A stretch of 64,000 bases of DNA from Streptomyces daqingensis (GCF_014645895.1 NZ_BMMP01000016.1:62001-126000); one strand, 5' to 3'; positions 1 through 9,383 are shown, counted from the stretch's first letter. The notes: generated from the letters alone by a model not told the origin. Program-made: numbers and translations.

Positions 1-1043
1 TCGTGCCTGCCCTGCATGTCCGGACGGTCGACCGCGATCTGCCTGTCGAACCGGCCCGGGCGCAGCAGCGCCGGGTCGAGGATGTCCGGCCGGTTGGTGG
101 CCGCGATGAGGATGACGCCGCCCTTGACGTCGAACCCGTCCATCTCGACGAGCAGCTGGTTCAACGTCTGCTCGCGCTCGTCGTGACCGCCGCCCATGCC
201 GGCGCCGCGGTGGCGGCCGACGGCGTCGATCTCGTCGACGAACACGATCGCCGGGGCGTTGGCCTTGGCCTGCTCGAAGAGGTCACGCACCCGGGAGGCG
301 CCCACACCGACGAACATCTCGACGAAGTCGGAACCGGAGATCGAGTAGAACGGGACCCCCGCCTCACCCGCGACCGCGCGGGCGAGCAGCGTCTTGCCGG
401 TGCCGGGCGGGCCGTAGAGCAGCACGCCCTTCGGGATCTTGGCTCCCACCGCCTGGAACTTGGCGGGCTCCTGCAGGAACTCCTTGATCTCCTGGAGCTC
501 CTCGCACGCCTCGTCCGCCCCCGCGACGTCGGTGAACGTCGTCTTGGGGGTGTCCTTGGTGATCAGCTTGGCCTTCGACTTGCCGAAGTTCATCACCCGG
601 GAGCCGCCGCCCTGCATCTGATTCATCAGGAACAGGAAGACGACGATGATGAGCACGAACGGCAGGAACGAGAGCAGCATCCCGACGAACGGGTTCTGCT
701 GCTGCGGCGCCACCGTGTAGCCCTTGGGGATTTCCCTCTGCTCGTACTTGCTCTGGAGTTTCTTGGCGAGGTCGACACCTTGGTTGTCGATGTAGCTCGC
801 CTTGATCTTGTCGCTGTCCTCGACCTTGGCGCCGTCCTTGAGCTCGAGCTTCACGATCTGCTCATCGCCGGTCGTGAGCTCGGCGGACTTCACCTTGTCC
901 TGGTCGATCGCCTGGACTACCTGTCCCGTGTCCACCGTCTTGAAGCCGCCGGACGAACCGACGACCTGCATCAACACGACCACGGCGAGGACGGCCAGCA
1001 CGATCCACATGACCGGCCCGCGGAAGTATCGCTTCACGTCCAT
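1..1043 (-). CDS. ftsH: ATP-dependent zinc metalloprotease FtsH, partial (3' end beyond left edge)
   Basis: Membrane-anchored AAA+ protease that degrades misfolded or regulatory membrane and cytosolic proteins. About 347 N-terminal residues are visible. The start reads MDVKRYFRGPVMWIVL, with a first membrane segment at residues 10-27, an extracytoplasmic part, and a second membrane segment near residues 115-135. The AAA domain follows, with Walker A GPPGTGKT, Walker B IVFVDEIDA and the second region of homology ending in RPGRFDRQI. The window stops there, so the HExxH protease domain is not seen. The ATG at 1043 is chosen for the family-like MDVKRYF start. An AGGAGGG sits about 25 nt upstream, and an in-frame GTG further upstream is an alternative. 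It lies downstream of hpt on the same strand, an arrangement known in actinobacteria. Confidence 0.97.
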   Translation of the reverse strand, partial: MDVKRYFRGPVMWIVLAVLAVVVLMQVVGSSGGFKTVDTGQVVQAIDQDKVKSAELTTGDEQIVKLELKDGAKVEDSDKIKASYIDNQGVDLAKKLQSKYEQREIPKGYTVAPQQQNPFVGMLLSFLPFVLIIVVFLFLMNQMQGGGSRVMNFGKSKAKLITKDTPKTTFTDVAGADEACEELQEIKEFLQEPAKFQAVGAKIPKGVLLYGPPGTGKTLLARAVAGEAGVPFYSISGSDFVEMFVGVGASRVRDLFEQAKANAPAIVFVDEIDAVGRHRGAGMGGGHDEREQTLNQLLVEMDGFDVKGGVILIAATNRPDILDPALLRPGRFDRQIAVDRPDMQGRH

Positions 1044-1233
1044 CCATACGGAGCGCGTGCGCCCCGTCCCTCCTGCCACAGTGAGTTGAAAACGCTGACC
1101 TTCGGACGGTACCTCAGCATTGTCTCAGGGTGCCGCCGAGGACGGCCAAACAAGAACCGTCCTGGCTCCTCCAACGGAGCGCGGCCCGGCATGGTTCCCG
1201 TCGGGTCCGCAGGTCGCGCCCTTCCTTGCGTGC

Positions 1234-1773
1234 TCAGCCGCCGTAGACGTGCGGCGCGAGAGTGCCGACGAACGGAAGGTTCCGGTACTTCTCCGCGTAG
1301 TCGAGGCCGTAGCCCACGACGAACTCGTTGGGGATGTCGAAGCCGGCCCACTTCACGTCGATGTCCACCTTCGCCGCGTCGGGCTTCCGCAGCAGCGTAC
1401 AGACGTTCAGAGAGGCGGGCTCGCGCGAGCCGAGGTTGGACAGCAGCCACGAGAGCGTCAGCCCGGAGTCGATGATGTCCTCGACGATCAGGACGTGCTT
1501 GCCCTTGATGTCGGTGTCGAGGTCTTTCAGGATGCGCACCACGCCGGAGGACTGCGTGCCGGCTCCGTACGAGGAGACCGCCATCCAGTCCATGGTGGCC
1601 GGGGTCGATACGGCGCGGGCCAGGTCCGCCATGACCATCACGGCGCCCTTGAGGACCCCGACGAGGAGGAGTTCCCTGCCCGCGTACTCCGCGTCGATCT
1701 CAGCGGCCAGCTCGGTGAGCTTCGCGTCGATCTGTTCCTTGGTGATGAGGACCGACTTCAGGTCGGTGCCCAT
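1234..1773 (-). CDS. hpt: Hypoxanthine phosphoribosyltransferase
   Basis: Purine salvage enzyme that makes IMP or GMP from hypoxanthine or guanine and PRPP in the cytoplasm. The 179-residue product has the PRPP-binding loop VLIVEDIIDSGLTL, the conserved LLVGVLKGA stretch near the N-terminus, and the C-terminal GFDIPNEFVVGYGLDY segment, all diagnostic of type I HGPRTases. The length is normal. The ATG at 1773 begins MGTDLKSVLI. An in-frame GTG five codons upstream (VDEKD) is a credible alternative start. It sits between tilS and ftsH on the same strand with short gaps, the usual tilS-hpt-ftsH order of actinobacteria. Confidence 0.97.
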   Translation of the reverse strand: MGTDLKSVLITKEQIDAKLTELAAEIDAEYAGRELLLVGVLKGAVMVMADLARAVSTPATMDWMAVSSYGAGTQSSGVVRILKDLDTDIKGKHVLIVEDIIDSGLTLSWLLSNLGSREPASLNVCTLLRKPDAAKVDIDVKWAGFDIPNEFVVGYGLDYAEKYRNLPFVGTLAPHVYGG

Positions 1774-1856
1774 GTCTTTCTCGTCCACCCGTGCCGCTCT
1801 CGGTCGAGGTCTCGGCCCACCCTGCCGCCGGCCGGCGGCCGCCCCCGGAGGGACGG

Positions 1857-2942
1857 TCAGCCGGTCGGTGCCGGCGGGGTCGGTGAGCCATGCCGAAGGA
1901 CCAGTCTGCCACCCTGCCTTCCGGCTTCGACACGCCCTGGCAGATTGATGGGGCGCTGGCCCCGCCAGGCCGTGATCAACCGGTCGACTTCCTCGAGGTG
2001 GCGGGCGAAGAGCGAACCGGCCGGCGCACCGGCCGCGATGGCTGCGCGGCGCAGTACGCGGCGGCGGACGGCGGAGGGCAGCGCGTAGAGCCGGGCCGTG
2101 TCCAGCTCCACGCCGTCCCAGCCGTCGGTGCCGGGCACGTCCGTGCGTACGGTGCGCTCGGCCTGCAGAGCCCAGCTGTCCAGGGCGTCCGCATCGTCGC
2201 GGGAGAGGCGGGCGGTACGGGCGAGCGCCTCGACCACGCCCTTGCCGAGAGCCTTCTCCAGCATGGGCAGCGCTTCGTGGCGCACGCGGGAACGGGTGTA
2301 GGCGGGGTCGTCGTTGTGGGGGTCGTCCCAGACCGGGAGCGACTGCGCGAGGCAGGCCCTGCGGGTGGTCTGGCGGTCGATGGTGAGGAAGGGGCGGCGG
2401 TACCGGTCGTTGGGGCCCGTGACCTCGGCCATGCCGGAGAGCGAGCGCGTCCCGGAACCGCGGGCGAGCCCGAGGAGAACGGTCTCGGCCTGGTCGTCCC
2501 GGGTGTGCCCGAGCAGCACGGCTGCGGCACCGCAACGGTCGGCGGCCTCGTCGAGGGCGGCGTAACGCGCGTCGCGTGCGGCGGCTTCGGGACCGGTGTT
2601 CGTACGTCCGATGGTGACGGCGATGGATTCGACGGGCTCGAGTCGGAGAGCGGTGAGTCGTTCGGTGACCTCCCGCGCGCGGTCCGCCGAGCCGGCCTGC
2701 AGGCCGTGGTCGACGGTGACGCCGCCGGCGCGGAGGCCGAGGCGCGGGGCTTCGAAGGCGAGGGCGGAGGCGAGGGCCATCGAGTCGGCGCCGCCGGAGC
2801 AGGCGACGAGCACGAGCGGAGGCCCGGGGGGATTCGTTGTGTCGCCGGCCTTTTCGCGGAGAGCAGCTTGTTCGCTGAGTACGTCGTGAAGTGCGCGGCG
2901 AACCGCCAGGCGTATTGCAGCAACCGCGGGATGGGGACCCAT
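1857..2942 (-). CDS. tilS: tRNA(Ile)-lysidine synthase TilS
   Basis: ATP-dependent enzyme that converts C34 of the CAU-anticodon tRNA-Ile to lysidine so that it reads AUA. The PP-loop motif VACSGGADSMALA (SGGxDS) appears near residue 55. It is followed by VTVDHGLQ and the LLGHTRDDQAETVLL stretch typical of the N-type ATP pyrophosphatase fold. Length is 361 residues. The ATG at 2942 (MGPHPAVAAIRLAV) is chosen over the longer frame because it starts just before the amphipathic segment seen in homologues and has GAGGAAG about ten bases upstream. It ends 83 bp before the hpt start, so the two probably share a transcript. Confidence 0.96.
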   Translation of the reverse strand: MGPHPAVAAIRLAVRRALHDVLSEQAALREKAGDTTNPPGPPLVLVACSGGADSMALASALAFEAPRLGLRAGGVTVDHGLQAGSADRAREVTERLTALRLEPVESIAVTIGRTNTGPEAAARDARYAALDEAADRCGAAAVLLGHTRDDQAETVLLGLARGSGTRSLSGMAEVTGPNDRYRRPFLTIDRQTTRRACLAQSLPVWDDPHNDDPAYTRSRVRHEALPMLEKALGKGVVEALARTARLSRDDADALDSWALQAERTVRTDVPGTDGWDGVELDTARLYALPSAVRRRVLRRAAIAAGAPAGSLFARHLEEVDRLITAWRGQRPINLPGRVEAGRQGGRLVLRHGSPTPPAPTG

Positions 2943-3161
2943 GTCCGATTCACTTCCTCGAAGAGGTCTTGTCACGCTGAGTGTGTCGATGGTGACAGAG
3001 ATGGAGGGGTTCCCAGAGCATCGCACGCGGTCCCGTCGTTTCCGGTCCCTCGGACGAGTGATTGGCGAAGCTTCCGGACGTCGCCGGGCCGCTCCCCGAG
3101 TAAGCGGCCGTTCCCTCGAACGGGGCCGTCCGCCCCCGGCGGCCCCGCGGCATCCCCGGTC

Positions 3162-4295
3162 TCAGGAGCGCATGCGCGCGATCCAGTCGGCGGGCCTGCC
3201 GATCTCCGCCTTCGTCGGAAGGGTGTTGGGCGAGGTCCACACCCGGTTGAAGCCGTCCATGCCCAGGTCCTCGACGACGGCTCGTACGAAGCGCTCCCCC
3301 TCGCGGTACTGCCGCAGCTTCGCGTCGAGGCCGAGGAGCTTGCGCAGGGCCTGGTCCAGGCGGCCCGCACCGCTGGCACGGCGCTTCTGGAACTTCTCCC
3401 GGATCTCGGCGACGCTCGGCACGACCTCGGGGCCGACGCCGTCCATGACGTAGTCCGCATGCCCCTCCAGCAGGGACATCACCGCGGTGAGACGACCGAG
3501 GATCTCGCGCTGCGCGGGCGTCTGCACCAGTTCGACGATGCTGCCGCGGTCCGTGCCGGAGCCGTTCTCCTCGTCCGTCTCCGGCGTACGGCCCCCGGCC
3601 AGCGACTGCACGGCCTCGCGCACGCGCTCCAGCAGCGCGGGCAGGTCCATGTCGGCCTCGCCGAGGAACGCCTGGATCTCGCCCTGGATGTGGTCGCGGA
3701 GCCAGGGCACCGCGGCGAACTGGGTGCGGTGCGTCTCCTCGTGGAGGCACACCCAGAGCCGGAAGTCGTGCGGGTCGACCTCCAGTTCGCGCTCCACGTG
3801 CACGATGTTGGGCGCGACGAGCAGCAGCCGGCCGCCCCCGTCGGGCCCGCCGGGCAGGTCACGCGTGACGGGGGCGAACGTCTCGTACTGGCCGAGCACC
3901 CTGGACGCGAGGAACGACAGCAGCATGCCGACCTCGACGCCCGTCACCTTGCCGCCGACCGCGCCGAGCACCGCGCCGCCGGGGCCGCTGCTCCGCCGCT
4001 CCTGCATCTTGGCCAGCAGCGGCGACAGGAGCTCCCTGAAGCCGGCGACGTTGGCGCGGACCCAGCCGGGCCGGTCGACGACGAGCACGGGGGTGTCCGA
4101 CTCCCCGGCGCCCTCCGGCTGCATGCGGGTGAAGCCCCGGACGTGCTCCTCCGAAGCCTTCGCGTGGCGACGCAGCTCGCTCACCACGGCCCGTGCGTCC
4201 TCGCGGGTCACTTCGGGTCCCGGCCTCACGAGCCGCGTCGCCGTCGTGACCGCGAGATTCCAGTCGACCATCTCCACACCACCGAGGCTCGTCAT
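3162..4295 (-). CDS. Zincin-type metalloprotease family protein (F420-associated, Zincin_2-like)
   Basis: Actinobacterial protein of the family annotated as zinc-dependent metalloprotease or coenzyme F420 biosynthesis-associated protein. The 377-residue product has an HEETH sequence (residues 185-189), the zinc-binding HExxH signature, in a context of hydrophobic helices. The substrate is not known. The start MTSLGGVEMVDWNLAV at 4295 matches the conserved VDWNLA opening of the family and avoids an unlikely Arg-rich leader. It lies between dacB and tilS on the same strand, a conserved position in Streptomyces. Assignment to the family is firm, but catalytic activity is inferred from the motif alone. 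Confidence 0.88.
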   Translation of the reverse strand: MTSLGGVEMVDWNLAVTTATRLVRPGPEVTREDARAVVSELRRHAKASEEHVRGFTRMQPEGAGESDTPVLVVDRPGWVRANVAGFRELLSPLLAKMQERRSSGPGGAVLGAVGGKVTGVEVGMLLSFLASRVLGQYETFAPVTRDLPGGPDGGGRLLLVAPNIVHVERELEVDPHDFRLWVCLHEETHRTQFAAVPWLRDHIQGEIQAFLGEADMDLPALLERVREAVQSLAGGRTPETDEENGSGTDRGSIVELVQTPAQREILGRLTAVMSLLEGHADYVMDGVGPEVVPSVAEIREKFQKRRASGAGRLDQALRKLLGLDAKLRQYREGERFVRAVVEDLGMDGFNRVWTSPNTLPTKAEIGRPADWIARMRS

Positions 4296-4385
4296 GACTT
4301 CACGGTACGTTGCGCCGCCGTCGCGCGGGAGGCTGCGCCGGAGCGGCGGCTCCACCGCAGGGGACGCTCAGACCCGGGGCACGGT

Positions 4386-5966
4386 TCAGCCCGCGGAGGG
4401 CGATTCCCGGCAGCCGCAGTTGGCGAGGGCCGACGCGAGCTCGTCCAGGGTCTTCTGGGCGGCCTTGCCGTCCTTGGTCCCGGAGGCCATGAAGGCGAAG
4501 AGCAGCTGCCTGCCGTCGGCGTCGACGACGCTGCCGGCCAGCGCGTTCACGCCGGTCAGGGTTCCCGTCTTCGCCCGTACCAGTCCCGCGCCCGCCTTGC
4601 CCGAGTCGCCGGAGTACCTGTCGCCGAGCGTGCCGGTGAAGCGCGCCACCGGCAGGCCCGTGAGGACGGGGCGCAGATCGGCGTGACGGGAGTCCGCCGC
4701 GCGGGCGAGCAGGCCGGTGAGGAGGGCCGGCGACACCTTGCCGGAGCGTGAGAGTCCGCTGCCGTCGGCGAAGCGGGCTCCGTCGAGGGGGAGGCCGAGC
4801 CTGTCCAGACGGGCGCGCACGGCCTTCCCCGCGCTCTTGAAGCCGGCGGACCTGCCCGAGGCGAGCGCCGTCTGGCGGGCGAGCGCCTCGGCGATGTCGT
4901 TGTCGCTGTAGGTGAGCATGCGCTCGACCAGCGCCGACAGGGGCGCGGAGCGGTGCACCGCCAGCTCCTCCGCGTCGCGGGGGGCCTTCTCCTCCTTCGG
5001 GTCGCCGTCGACGTCGGCGCCCTGCTCCTCCAGCTCGTCGGCGAAGGCCTCCGCCGCGTCGGCCGCGGGATCGGACGAGCGGGGGGCGGGGCCGTGCAGG
5101 GGACGGTCGGACGTTCCCTCGAGACGGCCTTCGTCCACCATGAGCGGCGTCACGGGGGCGAGGTTGTCGTTCGTGCCGATGGAGTGCTCGACCGGTCCGC
5201 TGTAGCGGGAGGTGTCGTACTTCAGCGAGACCTTGCCGGCGTCCTTTCCGCCCAGTTCGCGGGCCGTCGCGCGGGCCAGCTCCTTCAGGGCTGCGGCGCT
5301 GAGCGTCGGGTCGCCGCCGCCGACCAGCACCACCTCGTCCGGGTCGTCGCCGCGCACCGACCGCGTCTCGATGCGGTGGTCGGCGCCGCGTGCCGAGAGG
5401 GCCGCGGCCGCGGTGGCCAGCTTGACGGTCGAGGCGGGCGTGAGCGTGGTGCGCGGCTTGACGGAGTAGAGGCGCTTGCCGGTGGCGGCGTCGACGACGG
5501 ACAGGGCGTGGCGCTTGCCCAGGCCGCCGTCCTCAACCAGCGGTTCGAGCGCGTCGGCGAGGGCTTCGGAGCTGGGGGGCGGCGCTCCGCCGCCCGAGCC
5601 GGCCCCGGCGCCTCCGGCCGCTTCCGGGTTCAGGGCCGCGAGCACCTTCGGGGCGTGGGCCGAGCCCCCGCCGCCTGGGCCTTCACCGGTGTGGTTCCCG
5701 CCACTTCGGCCTTCCCGGGCGGCGGCCCGGGAGCGCTCCGCCGTACGCTGACCCGAGTCCCACGGTCCGGTCACGGCCACCGCCGTGACCGCGACCGCGA
5801 GTCCGAGTGCGGCGGACCCCGCCGCCACTCGCGCGGTCTGCCGCTTCTGCGGCGTCGCGGTCCGCCAGTGCTGCCGGGTCCGCCGTCCGTACCGCCGGGC
5901 ACGGGCCCGGGTCTCCCGGTACGCCCGGATCGCGGTGTCACGCACCTTCGCGGCGGTGTCACGCAC
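4386..5966 (-). CDS. dacB: D-alanyl-D-alanine carboxypeptidase/endopeptidase (PBP4 type, S13)
   Basis: Low-molecular-weight penicillin-binding protein that trims or cleaves peptidoglycan cross-links outside the membrane. All three active-site motifs are present: STVK (Ser179-Lys182), SDN in the TYSDNDIAEALAR stretch, and KTGT in RAKTGTLTG. A basic cytosolic N-terminus is followed by a membrane segment at about residues 46-66, so the protein is probably membrane-tethered. A Gly/Ser/Ala-rich linker (residues 90-130) precedes the catalytic domain. The start is GTG, with AAAGGGG nine bases upstream. It is divergent from ppa, with 85 bp between the start codons. Length is 526 residues, somewhat longer than usual because of the N-terminal extension. 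Confidence 0.95.
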   Translation of the reverse strand: MRDTAAKVRDTAIRAYRETRARARRYGRRTRQHWRTATPQKRQTARVAAGSAALGLAVAVTAVAVTGPWDSGQRTAERSRAAAREGRSGGNHTGEGPGGGGSAHAPKVLAALNPEAAGGAGAGSGGGAPPPSSEALADALEPLVEDGGLGKRHALSVVDAATGKRLYSVKPRTTLTPASTVKLATAAAALSARGADHRIETRSVRGDDPDEVVLVGGGDPTLSAAALKELARATARELGGKDAGKVSLKYDTSRYSGPVEHSIGTNDNLAPVTPLMVDEGRLEGTSDRPLHGPAPRSSDPAADAAEAFADELEEQGADVDGDPKEEKAPRDAEELAVHRSAPLSALVERMLTYSDNDIAEALARQTALASGRSAGFKSAGKAVRARLDRLGLPLDGARFADGSGLSRSGKVSPALLTGLLARAADSRHADLRPVLTGLPVARFTGTLGDRYSGDSGKAGAGLVRAKTGTLTGVNALAGSVVDADGRQLLFAFMASGTKDGKAAQKTLDELASALANCGCRESPSAG

Positions 5967-6039
5967 CTCGATCAGCCCCTTTCGCGACGGTGTACGTGCG
6001 TGGGGGACACTTAATCACCAGATACATGTGCTGATCATT

Positions 6040-6054
6040 GAGGAGCCTCCCTTG
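6040..6054 (+). promoter_or_regulatory. Ribosome binding site deciding a TTG start for ppa
   Basis: GAGGAG at 6040-6045 is spaced six bases from TTG at 6052. No ATG or GTG in this frame gives the expected LEFDVVIEIPKGS opening, so the inorganic pyrophosphatase very probably starts at TTG. Confidence 0.8.
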
Positions 6055-6543
6055 GAGTTCGACGTCGTCATCGAGATCCCGAAGGGTTCGCGGAACAAGT
6101 ACGAGGTGGATCACGAGACCGGGCGCATCCGGCTGGACCGCCACCTCTTCACCTCGACCGTGTACCCCGCCGACTACGGCTTCGTCGACCACACCCTCGG
6201 CGAGGACGGGGACCCCCTCGACGCGCTCGTGCTGCTGGACGAGCCGACCTTTCCCGGATGCATCATCAAGTCCCGCGCCATCGGCATGTTCCGGATGACG
6301 GACGAGGCCGGCGGTGACGACAAGCTGCTGTGCGTCCCGGCGTCCGATCCCCGTATGGAGCACCTGCGGGACATCCACCACGTGAGCGAGTTCGACAGGC
6401 TGGAGATCCAGCACTTCTTCGAGGTCTACAAGGACCTGGAGCCCGGCAAGTCCGTCGAGGGCGCGAACTGGGTCGGGCGCGCGGAAGCGGAAGCCGAGGT
6501 CGAAGCGTCGATCAAGCGCCTTGAGGCTCACGGCGACCACTGA
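6052..6543 (+). CDS. ppa: Inorganic pyrophosphatase (family I, soluble)
   Basis: Cytosolic enzyme that hydrolyses pyrophosphate to two phosphates, pulling biosynthetic reactions forward. The 163-residue product shows the family I signature DGDPLDALVLL (metal-binding aspartates), with IPKGSRNKYE at the start and EHLRDIHHVSEF and FFEVYKDLEPGKSVEG further on. The start is TTG at 6052 with a well-placed GAGGAG. An upstream in-frame extension reads as non-conserved sequence. It is divergent from dacB, as in other Streptomyces. A 12-bp hairpin follows at 6585. The window also encodes a membrane H+-pyrophosphatase at 54658-57078, so the cell has both classes. Confidence 0.97.
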   Translation: MEFDVVIEIPKGSRNKYEVDHETGRIRLDRHLFTSTVYPADYGFVDHTLGEDGDPLDALVLLDEPTFPGCIIKSRAIGMFRMTDEAGGDDKLLCVPASDPRMEHLRDIHHVSEFDRLEIQHFFEVYKDLEPGKSVEGANWVGRAEAEAEVEASIKRLEAHGDH

Positions 6544-6584
6544 AGCATCGATACGTTCGCCCGGCGACAGGGCGGAAGCGAAAG

Positions 6585-6611
6585 GGTGCGTCCCGCAGGG
6601 CGGGGCGCACC
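6585..6611 (+). terminator. Hairpin downstream of ppa
   Basis: Stem GGTGCGTCCCGC / GCGGGGCGCACC (6585-6596 and 6600-6611) has one G-U pair and a three-base loop, 41 bp after the ppa stop. It is a likely terminator and has no clear T-tract, as is common in Streptomyces. Confidence 0.6.
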
Positions 6612-6697
6612 TTCGTCGTTTCCACGGGGCTCGACGGGTGCGAAGCGGAACCTTGAGGACGGTGCTCTGGGCCCGGCGCGGGGCCGTAACGCGAGGC

Positions 6698-8362
6698 TCA
6701 GAAACCGCGCGTCCGCTTGGCCGCGCGGCGGCCCGGCAGGGGCGTCTCCACGCCGGGGCTCTTGATGAACAGCCGGGCCAGTTCGCCCCCCAGGTTCACC
6801 CCGATCGCGATGGCCAGCGCGAGCGCCGCGGCGCGGGAGAGGTTCAGGAACCCCTCGTCCATGTGGCCCTGCGCGATGTTGAGCAGCCCGAAGTACGTCG
6901 CGCTTCCGGGCAGCAGCGGGCCGATGGCCGCCGTGATGTACGGCAGCGACGAGGCGAACTGGTAGCGGGACATCAACTGCCCGAAGAGACCGACCAGTCC
7001 GGCCGCCACGACCGTCGCCGGGACGGCGTTCACGTCGGCCATGCGCTGCGCCCCGTAGATCAGCCAGGCGACGCCGCCGTTGAGGGTGGCGAGCAGCACG
7101 GTGTGACGTTCCTGCTGGAGGAGCACGCAGAACGACAGCGCCAGCAGCATCGCCGACAGGAGCTGCGTCACGGGCAGGACTCTTCCGTGCGCGCTCTCCG
7201 GGGTGAGCTGCGCGCCCAGCTCGGAGCCGACGTAGAGGACGACGAGCACCCCGCACACGATGCCCACGATGAGGTAGACGACCTCCAGCAGGCGTGCCGC
7301 CGCGGTGATGTAGAAGCCGGTCAGGCCGTCGTGCACGGCGGCGACGAGGGCACGTCCGGGAATCAGCGCGAAGAGTCCGCCGGTGATGACGGCGGCGGCC
7401 TTCAGCTTGGTCTCGTTCTGGTCGTCTATGAGCGCGACCGCGACGCCCATCGCGGCGGGCGGCATCGCCGCGGCCGTGAACTGGTAGAACTCCGGCAGCC
7501 CGCGCCCCGCGCACAGCCATGCGAGCCGGTCGCCGAGCATCGCGCCGAGCGCCGCGAGCACGAAGACGAGCCCGTCGCCGCCGACCAGCAGGGAGGCGGC
7601 GCCCGAGAGGGAACCGCTCGCGACCGTCAGCGCCCCCTTGGAGAAGGGGTGCCTGTTGCGGCGCATGGCAGCGAGGCGCCGGTAGGCCTCCTCGAGGGTG
7701 ACCTCGCCCTTGGTGATGTCGTCGACGAGCCGGAAGACGGCCGCCAGCCGGGTGTAGTCGGTGCCGCGGCGGCGGACGGTACGGCCGACCGTCACCGGGT
7801 CGTCGACCAGCGACGGCTGATGGGTGATCGAGATGAGGGTGAAGGTGACGGTGGGCTCACAGCGGTCGAGCCCGTAGGCATGTGCAACCCCGAACATCGC
7901 GGCCTCGACGTCCTCGGCGCCCTCGCCCCCCGCGAGCAGCAGCTCGCCGATGCGGAGTGTGAGGTCGAGCACGCGCGGGACGGCGGGGCCCGACTCGGCG
8001 TCCTCGGGGCGTCTGGCCCGCTCCGGGGCGGGGCGTTCGGCCAGCGGCATCCGGATCATGGTGCGCATCCGGTCCTGCCACGGGGTGCCGGGCTTGATCA
8101 GGGAGACCTTGGGGATGCCCTCCGGCGGGGTGAAGGCGCTGCCCAGCTCGGTGGGCGGAGAGGTCAACAGCCCTTCCGGTACGGCGAATTCAGAGGTGGT
8201 GTGCTCCTCTTCCGGAACCGGCGGAAGGGGCACTCCCATCGGCGGCGTGAACGCGCTGTGCGCGTCCTCGGCCAGGACCCTGGTCTCCTCCGTGCTCTCC
8301 CCGTCCTCCGCCGACCGGCCGTTCCGCTTCGGCTCCCCGACCACTTCGCTCCTGCTCCTCAC
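6698..8362 (-). CDS. Threonine/serine exporter family (ThrE-like) membrane protein
   Basis: Predicted inner-membrane exporter of the ThrE family, which in Corynebacterium exports threonine and serine. The 554-residue protein has a long soluble N-terminal part of about 140 residues rich in Pro and Glu. It is followed by the conserved ThrE N-domain (LRIGELLLAGGEGAEDVEAAM, then ADG-type VTFTLISITH) and about ten hydrophobic segments to the C-terminus, including LLPGSATYFGLLNIAQGH. The two-domain arrangement (ThrE plus the C-terminal ThrE_2/DUF3815 type) is fused in one chain here. The start is GTG at 8362 with GGAAAG upstream. Substrate is inferred from the family only. It is convergent with ppa. 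Confidence 0.88.
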   Translation of the reverse strand: MRSRSEVVGEPKRNGRSAEDGESTEETRVLAEDAHSAFTPPMGVPLPPVPEEEHTTSEFAVPEGLLTSPPTELGSAFTPPEGIPKVSLIKPGTPWQDRMRTMIRMPLAERPAPERARRPEDAESGPAVPRVLDLTLRIGELLLAGGEGAEDVEAAMFGVAHAYGLDRCEPTVTFTLISITHQPSLVDDPVTVGRTVRRRGTDYTRLAAVFRLVDDITKGEVTLEEAYRRLAAMRRNRHPFSKGALTVASGSLSGAASLLVGGDGLVFVLAALGAMLGDRLAWLCAGRGLPEFYQFTAAAMPPAAMGVAVALIDDQNETKLKAAAVITGGLFALIPGRALVAAVHDGLTGFYITAAARLLEVVYLIVGIVCGVLVVLYVGSELGAQLTPESAHGRVLPVTQLLSAMLLALSFCVLLQQERHTVLLATLNGGVAWLIYGAQRMADVNAVPATVVAAGLVGLFGQLMSRYQFASSLPYITAAIGPLLPGSATYFGLLNIAQGHMDEGFLNLSRAAALALAIAIGVNLGGELARLFIKSPGVETPLPGRRAAKRTRGF

Positions 8363-8607
8363 GCGCTTTCCGGTATGTCACCCGATGGTCCGAAGCATAG
8401 GGTCGCTTCCCGATCGAGGCCCCGGTCAGGGTGCCCGGCCCGGAGCACCGGCACACACACCGGGGGCCCGCAGTGGCGGCGCCTCCTCACGGCCGTCGGT
8501 TCACCGGGGTGGCGGTCGCGGACGGACGAGGCGCCGCAAGCCGTGCCGGACGTGAACTGCCACCTGTACGGCGGGGGTTGGTGCGCCGGACGGCCCGGCC
8601 GGCGCGG

Positions 8608-9228
8608 CTACTTCTCCGCGTAGGGGTTCGGGGCGCCCGGCGGGAGGACGTTGCGGGCGCGCTCGCCCTCGCCCGCCATGACGTACGCCCCGTTCTCCAG
8701 GCGCTCCACGAGGCCGCGCGCCCACCGGGCACCGCTGTCGGCGTTGTGCACCCAGAGCTTCATGATCTCGCCGATGTGCCCCCACTCCTCCGGGGTGCTC
8801 TCGTCGGGCGACCAGTGCTGGGCGACCTCCCGGCGCCATTCCTCCAGCGCCCTGATCCGCTGCCGGAGGAGGTCGATCGCTTCCTCGCGCGGCAGGTCGA
8901 CGAGGAATCCGACCCCGGAGGTGAGCATGTCCTGCTTCTCGTCGACGGCGGTCAGCGCGTGCCGCAGGAGCCTCATGAACTCCGCCTCGCCGTCGTCCGT
9001 CAGCTCGTACTCCGTGCGCGGCGGCCCCCCTGCCGTGCTCGGCGCCGTCTCATGCGCCAGCAGCATGTTCTGCTTGGCGAGCTGCTTGAGCGCGTGGTAG
9101 ATCGATCCCGGCTTCGCGTTGGACCACTCGTGGGCGCCCCAGAACTCCAGGTCGTTGCGGACCATGTAGCCGTGGGCCCGCCCGTGTTGACGCACCGCGC
9201 CCAGCACCAGCAGCCGGATCGCCGACAT
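8608..9228 (-). CDS. PadR family transcriptional regulator
   Basis: Winged-helix repressor family. The 206-residue product begins MSAIRLLVLGAVRQHGRAHGY, followed by the PadR winged helix (residues 1-85, with PGSIYHALKQLAKQNML and TEYELTDDGEAEF) and a helical C-terminal dimerisation part with EEWRREVAQHW. The ATG at 9228 is chosen over the longer Arg-rich frame because it gives the standard PadR N-terminus and has GGAGGCGAGGGG in front. PadR genes often control an adjacent transporter. The nearest candidates are the ThrE-like gene downstream and the DinB-like gene upstream. The effector is unknown. Confidence 0.92.
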   Translation of the reverse strand: MSAIRLLVLGAVRQHGRAHGYMVRNDLEFWGAHEWSNAKPGSIYHALKQLAKQNMLLAHETAPSTAGGPPRTEYELTDDGEAEFMRLLRHALTAVDEKQDMLTSGVGFLVDLPREEAIDLLRQRIRALEEWRREVAQHWSPDESTPEEWGHIGEIMKLWVHNADSGARWARGLVERLENGAYVMAGEGERARNVLPPGAPNPYAEK

Positions 9229-9318
9229 CGCCCCTCGCCTCCGCCGTCCGCTCGTCGCCCGCAGCAGTCTGCGCCGCCGCAAGCCTAGACGGGCGGGTGT
9301 GGAGGCCGTACGGCGGTC

Positions 9319-9349
9319 GGGCCGGGGCGCCGTCGGGACGCCCCGGCCC
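9319..9349 (-). terminator. Hairpin between the DinB-like gene and padR
   Basis: Stem GGGCCGGGGCG / CGCCCCGGCCC (11 bp, perfect) encloses a nine-base loop. It lies 35 bp downstream of the stop of the minus-strand DinB-like gene and is a likely terminator for it. Confidence 0.6.
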
Positions 9350-9383
9350 CCGGGAAACGCGGCGGCCGGTCACCGACCGGCGG

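Noticed and set aside
1890..4751. Long plus-strand ORF of 953 codons
   Set aside because: It is antisense to hpt-side sequence, tilS, the zincin gene and dacB; these have family motifs on the minus strand, and the plus-strand translation has low-complexity Gly/Ala/Arg/Val content typical of GC-rich shadow frames.
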